From: Candidatus Saccharicenans sp.
GTDB lineage: Bacteria; Acidobacteriota; Aminicenantia; Aminicenantales; Saccharicenantaceae
Reading direction: 5' to 3'
Length of the DNA stretch: 64,000 bases
Assembly (NCBI GenBank): GCA_030017715.1
Contig: JASEIU010000002.1
Location: 422,915-486,914 of the forward strand
How positions within the stretch are numbered: position 1 is the stretch's first letter; every line of letters starts with the position of its first letter. The position numbers and the translations under genes were made by a program. The notes beneath the pieces were generated by a model. It did not search any database. It had not been told where the DNA came from and saw nothing but the letters and a program-made list of their open reading frames with translations. Positions 61,107 through 64,000 of the stretch are shown in pieces.

Positions 61107-61658
61107 ATGAGAAAAAGATTTTTTATATTTGTAATATTTGCGGCTGGTGCTTCTCTCCTCTTTTCTCAAGAACAGAGCACGACGGGAAGCAAAAAAGCTC
61201 TCGACGCCTTTATAAATGCCACGACGAAAGGTAAAAATGCAGTCGCTCAGGTTGAGCCTGTTCCTGGTGCCACTGTCATGATTGAATTACTACCGGGTCC
61301 CAAAGGACCTTGCACCACTCGAAACGACGGTGTTTTCGGGGTCAATTTTTCAAAACTGGATGAGGTCCAGGGCAAGGATTCCAGAGATATAAAGTTGAGG
61401 TTTACGATCCAGCCGAAGAATAGATCCGCCTATGTTGCCGGCCGGTATGTTTTCGATTTTGTCCTGCCAAAATCTCAAGGCCCTTACTATGAATTCAGGC
61501 TAAAGTTCAAACGGGCCGATAAAAATTCAAATAAGGGTGAGTTCATAATAGAACGCAACTTGAACGTTAAAGCTCCGCCGAAACAGGGTCCCAAACAGGG
61601 AAAGGGTTCCGCTGTTAAGACCGGCGACAGTTACCAGGGCGAAGTGAGGCATTTCTGA
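61107..61658 (+). CDS. Small secreted protein of unknown function
   Basis: 183 residues, not recognised. Signal peptide 1-20 (IFVIFAAGASLLFSQ). The mature part is beta-rich with a possible Ig/Cna-like module (VEPVPGATVMIELLPGPKG then TTRNDGVFGVNF, as in surface proteins with repeated sandwich domains). It ends in a lysine/proline/glycine-rich basic tail (APPKQGPKQGKGSAVKTGD). Its own promoter and ribosome-binding site are good, so it is likely expressed alone. Periplasmic or extracellular location is inferred. Confidence 0.6.
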   Translation: MRKRFFIFVIFAAGASLLFSQEQSTTGSKKALDAFINATTKGKNAVAQVEPVPGATVMIELLPGPKGPCTTRNDGVFGVNFSKLDEVQGKDSRDIKLRFTIQPKNRSAYVAGRYVFDFVLPKSQGPYYEFRLKFKRADKNSNKGEFIIERNLNVKAPPKQGPKQGKGSAVKTGDSYQGEVRHF

Positions 61659-61813
61659 GTTTGATTCTCACACCGACGCTTGAGTGAAAATCCGCGCTGT
61701 CATTTATGTTGACACAGAACGCTATCTCAGATAGGATTTTCGCATCTTTAGAATAAACGTTAAAAATAGCGTCAGGAAGTTAATCTACTAATACCTGAAG
61801 GGAGAATTCTGCA

Positions 61814-62560
61814 TTGGATATTCCAAGGATCTTTAACATCACTGAGAGCGAACATCGCATTCACAACCCGTTCACACCGGAAAAGCTGGCCACTCTCGGC
61901 GCGGCGCTTCGTCTGGAATCGGGGGCTCGGGTGCTCGACCTCGGCAGCGGTTCGGGTGAGATGCTCTGCACCTGGGCCCGCGATTACGGCCTCATCGGCA
62001 CCGGCATAGACCTTAGCCAGTTATTTACCGAGCAGGCCAAACGTCGGGCGGAAGAACTGGGCGTCGCCGACCGGGTTACTTTCATCCATGGTGACGCTGC
62101 CGGCTATGTCGCCGATGAAAAGGTCGATGTGGCCGCCTGCCTCGGGGCCTCGTGGATAGGTGGTGGAGTCGCCGGCACCATAGAACTTCTGGCGCGGAGC
62201 CTGCGCCCCGGGGGGATCATCCTGATTGGTGAGCCCTACTGGAGGCAGTTGCCGCCGACACCGGAGGTTGCCAGAGGTTGTCTTGCCCACGATATCTCGG
62301 ACTTTCTACTGCTTCCGGAACTTCTCGCCTCTTTCGACCGCCTTGGTTACGACGTGGTGGAAATGGTTCTGGCCGACCAGGACGGCTGGGATAGATATGA
62401 AGCGGCCAAATGGCTCACCATGCGCCGCTGGCTTGAAGCTAATCCCGATGACGAATTAGCGAAAGAAGTTCGAGACCTGCTGACCACGGAACCCGTGCGC
62501 CATGCCACCTACACGCGTGAATACCTGGGCTGGGGCGTGTTTGCGCTGATGTCGCGGTGA
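61814..62560 (+). CDS. Class I SAM-dependent methyltransferase
   Basis: 248 residues from a TTG with AAGGGAG nine bases upstream. Motif I VLDLGSGSGEMLCTWARDY, motif II GTGIDLSQLFTEQAKRRAEEL, motif III VTFIHGDAAGYV, then VDVAACLGASWIGGG and LRPGGIILIGEPYWRQLPPT. The layout fits small-molecule methyltransferases resembling those annotated near SmtA/UbiE. The acceptor is unknown. Confidence 0.85.
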   Translation: MDIPRIFNITESEHRIHNPFTPEKLATLGAALRLESGARVLDLGSGSGEMLCTWARDYGLIGTGIDLSQLFTEQAKRRAEELGVADRVTFIHGDAAGYVADEKVDVAACLGASWIGGGVAGTIELLARSLRPGGIILIGEPYWRQLPPTPEVARGCLAHDISDFLLLPELLASFDRLGYDVVEMVLADQDGWDRYEAAKWLTMRRWLEANPDDELAKEVRDLLTTEPVRHATYTREYLGWGVFALMSR

Positions 62561-62789
62561 GGGGAGCATCGACGGGCGATTCGTAAATTGGGCTAATACG
62601 ACAATGCTTATCAACTCATTTAAGCTGACACCGCGTCAAGGCCACTTGAAAAAGCTCTCTTAGATTAATGGCCTGTCATTTCTCGACTGAATTTTTCAGA
62701 ACAAATTAAACGACAGGCGGGTTCTTCTGGCCGGGGACAGTGGAAAAATTGGGTGTTTAATGGTAAATTTTAAGGGATTTAGCCGGTGT

Positions 62790-62865
62790 GGGCGGTTAGC
62801 TCAGCTGGGAGAGCGCGGCGTTCGCAACGCTGAGGTCGGGGGTTCGAGTCCCCTACCGTCCACCA
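62790..62865 (+). tRNA. tRNA-Ala (anticodon CGC)
   Basis: 76 bases including encoded CCA (62863-62865). The acceptor stem GGGCGGT (62790-62796) pairs with ACCGTCC (62855-62861), giving the G3-U70 pair that identifies alanine tRNAs. The anticodon loop TTCGCAA carries CGC at 62823-62825, reading GCG. D-arm (TAGCTCAGCTGGGAGAGC) and T-arm (GGGGGTTCGAGTCCCC) are normal. Confidence 0.96.
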
Positions 62866-62896
62866 CTATCTTTCGCTCTTTTTTATAGAGGGAATT

Positions 62897-63619
62897 ATGC
62901 AGAATATCTGGCTCCTGACAGCTACGGCAGCTACTCTCGGCTTTGTGCATACTCTTATCGGTCCAGACCACTACCTGCCTTTTATCGTCATCAGCCGGGC
63001 CCGGAACTGGAAGCTCAGGAAAACCCTGTGGATTTCTTTCCTGTGCGGCCTGGGACATGTGCTGAGCTCGGTGGCGCTTGGTTTTCTGGGGATTGCCCTG
63101 GGGATGGCCGTTGGGCATCTGGAAAGGGTGGAGTCAACCCGGGGCAACATCGCCTCCTGGTTGCTGATAGGATTCGGGCTGGCGTATTTAGTCTGGGGCC
63201 TAAGAAAAGCTTACCGCTCAAAGCCACACGAGCACGTCCACTATCACCCTGATGGCGAAAAGCACGTTCATACCCACACCCATGAAAACGGCCATCTCCA
63301 TCTCCACGAAGACGGGTCGGAAGGCGGCGAAAAGAAGAACATTACTCCCTGGGTGCTTTTCCTGATTTTTGTCTTCGGACCCTGCGAGCCGCTGATTCCC
63401 CTGGTGATGTACCCGGCCGCTCAGCATTCTACCAGTGGAGTAATCCTGGTGACCGCTGCCTTCGGCCTGACCACCATCCTGACGATGCTGATGATAATCG
63501 CCCTGTCGTCCTGGGGATTGAGCTTTGTCCGTCTGGGCGGGCTCGAGCGATATTCTCATGCCCTGGCCGGCGGCCTCATCCTCATCTCCGGCCTGGCCGT
63601 CCAATTCCTCGGCCTCTGA
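62897..63619 (+). CDS. UreH/NicO-like membrane transporter with histidine-rich loop
   Basis: 240 residues with about six membrane helices. The first helix has the family-type GFVHTLIGPDHYLPF, the H-x4-D-H pattern of NicO/RcnA- and UreH-type nickel/cobalt transporters. The cytoplasmic loop (about 108-145) is packed with histidines (HEHVHYHPDGEKHVHTHTH, then HLHLHED). The second half includes FGPCEPLIPLVMYPA. It probably moves nickel, cobalt or a similar divalent metal; direction is not readable. No urease or hydrogenase gene is nearby. It follows tRNA-Ala by 31 bases and has only a weak ribosome-binding site (GAGGGA). Confidence 0.82.
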   Translation: MQNIWLLTATAATLGFVHTLIGPDHYLPFIVISRARNWKLRKTLWISFLCGLGHVLSSVALGFLGIALGMAVGHLERVESTRGNIASWLLIGFGLAYLVWGLRKAYRSKPHEHVHYHPDGEKHVHTHTHENGHLHLHEDGSEGGEKKNITPWVLFLIFVFGPCEPLIPLVMYPAAQHSTSGVILVTAAFGLTTILTMLMIIALSSWGLSFVRLGGLERYSHALAGGLILISGLAVQFLGL

Positions 63620-63622
63620 AAC

Positions 63623-63653
63623 GGGGGACACAATACTCATTCCCCAATTTTTT
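63623..63653 (+). terminator. Probable Rho-independent terminator
   Basis: GGGGGA (63623-63628) and TTCCCC (63640-63645) form a six-pair stem with one G-T pair, followed by AATTTTTT. It starts four bases after the transporter stop. Confidence 0.6.
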
Positions 63654-63730
63654 CGGGCAGGACGGGAAATTAAACCGGGACACCTTCAATATGTTCTGAT
63701 TTTTTACCGGGAAAGAAATCCAAATTAAAT

Positions 63731-64000
63731 ATGCTGATATTTAAGGAGGGTTCTTATAGCAAAAGAAAAGATTATTTCTCTGATTTGAGGAAATCGCTCC
63801 TTCCCCGGCATTATCTCCACGAAGGCAGCGTCCTGTCTTTCGCTGTGATTGGCCGCATCTTTGACCGGAAGGTGTGGGCCCTTAAGGTCTCCTGCCAGGT
63901 GCGGGGTAAGGTGCTCCCGCAGGAGCTGGTAAGCGAGAAATCAAGCAGCGCCCTGACAGAATCTTCTTCTCGATCCAGGCCATTTCGAGGACGGGCGGGC
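63731..64000 (+). CDS. Possible partial gene cut by the window end
   Basis: An open frame of 90 codons runs from an ATG at 63731 to the last base without a stop. It begins MLIFKEGSYSKRKDY and contains SVLSFAVIGRIFDRKVWALK. I do not recognise it. The best ribosome-binding site (AAGGAGGG, 63743-63750) lies inside the frame and points to an ATA six bases on, which is unusual. It may be a gene with a later start, a decayed gene or chance. Confidence 0.25.
   Translation, partial: MLIFKEGSYSKRKDYFSDLRKSLLPRHYLHEGSVLSFAVIGRIFDRKVWALKVSCQVRGKVLPQELVSEKSSSALTESSSRSRPFRGRAG

Noticed and set aside
1-64000. CRISPR array, prophage, insertion sequence or integron
   Set aside because: No regularly spaced repeats, transposase or phage structural genes were found; the XerD-type recombinase looks like housekeeping.

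Overview
The window looks like a chromosomal contig from a Gram-negative bacterium of moderate GC content, most plausibly Acidobacteriota or Candidatus Aminicenantes. That placement is an inference. It rests on a GWxTD-domain lipoprotein, a TonB-dependent receptor with an N-terminal carboxypeptidase-regulatory-like domain, a LolA-like carrier, a complete RND/TolC efflux set and several secreted TPR proteins. No rRNA or phage module is present. The two tRNAs are Leu(CAG) and Ala(CGC).

Layout. 1-5.3 kb: a cut-off anti-sigma factor, its ECF sigma factor and a LolA-like protein on the minus strand; a TPR protein; an AMMECR1 protein with a JAMM-like neighbour; an MBL hydrolase and a XerD-type recombinase. 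5.3-12.4 kb: a TetR regulator with a clear palindromic operator, followed by TolC, adaptor and RND pump genes closed by a terminator. 12.8-19.9 kb: a LamG/metallophosphoesterase protein, a bacterial eRF1-like (baeRF10-type) protein, an RDD membrane protein, tRNA-Leu, a B12-binding radical SAM enzyme and the GWxTD protein. 19.9-32.3 kb: TonB receptor, ROK kinase, tatA, lepA, a gene row around mtnA, and tsaD. 32.6-41.5 kb: an orphan TolC with two glycosyltransferases, a GNAT protein and a MenC/N-acylamino-acid-racemase-like enolase, then a methyltransferase, a sulfide:quinone oxidoreductase-like flavoprotein and a beta-barrel protein.

42-54 kb holds mostly single genes: archaemetzincin, DUF488, an amidohydrolase with a membrane protein, an M29 aminopeptidase/permease/thioredoxin operon, a class III aminotransferase, a CPBP protease, a prolyl-oligopeptidase-like enzyme and a VOC protein. 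54.1-56.6 kb is a strikingly AT-rich island. It encodes an AbiEi/AbiEii-type toxin-antitoxin pair whose toxin carries an extra 157-residue C-terminal domain with its own internal ribosome-binding site and start codon. A 23-codon stub of another gene follows. An 89-bp diverged fragment of the neighbouring amidinotransferase gene lies on the far side of the island, so the island separates a gene from a remnant of its paralogue. 56.6-64 kb: the amidinotransferase, a Crp/Fnr regulator with a ferredoxin-like protein, purM, a small secreted protein, a methyltransferase, tRNA-Ala and a UreH/NicO-like metal transporter.

The strongest candidate for something new is the AbiE island: the toxin fused in frame to a C-terminal domain, the ideal internal start site at the fusion joint, the broken downstream gene, and the paralogue fragment at its edge. 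All calls come from reading the sequence; no database search was run.
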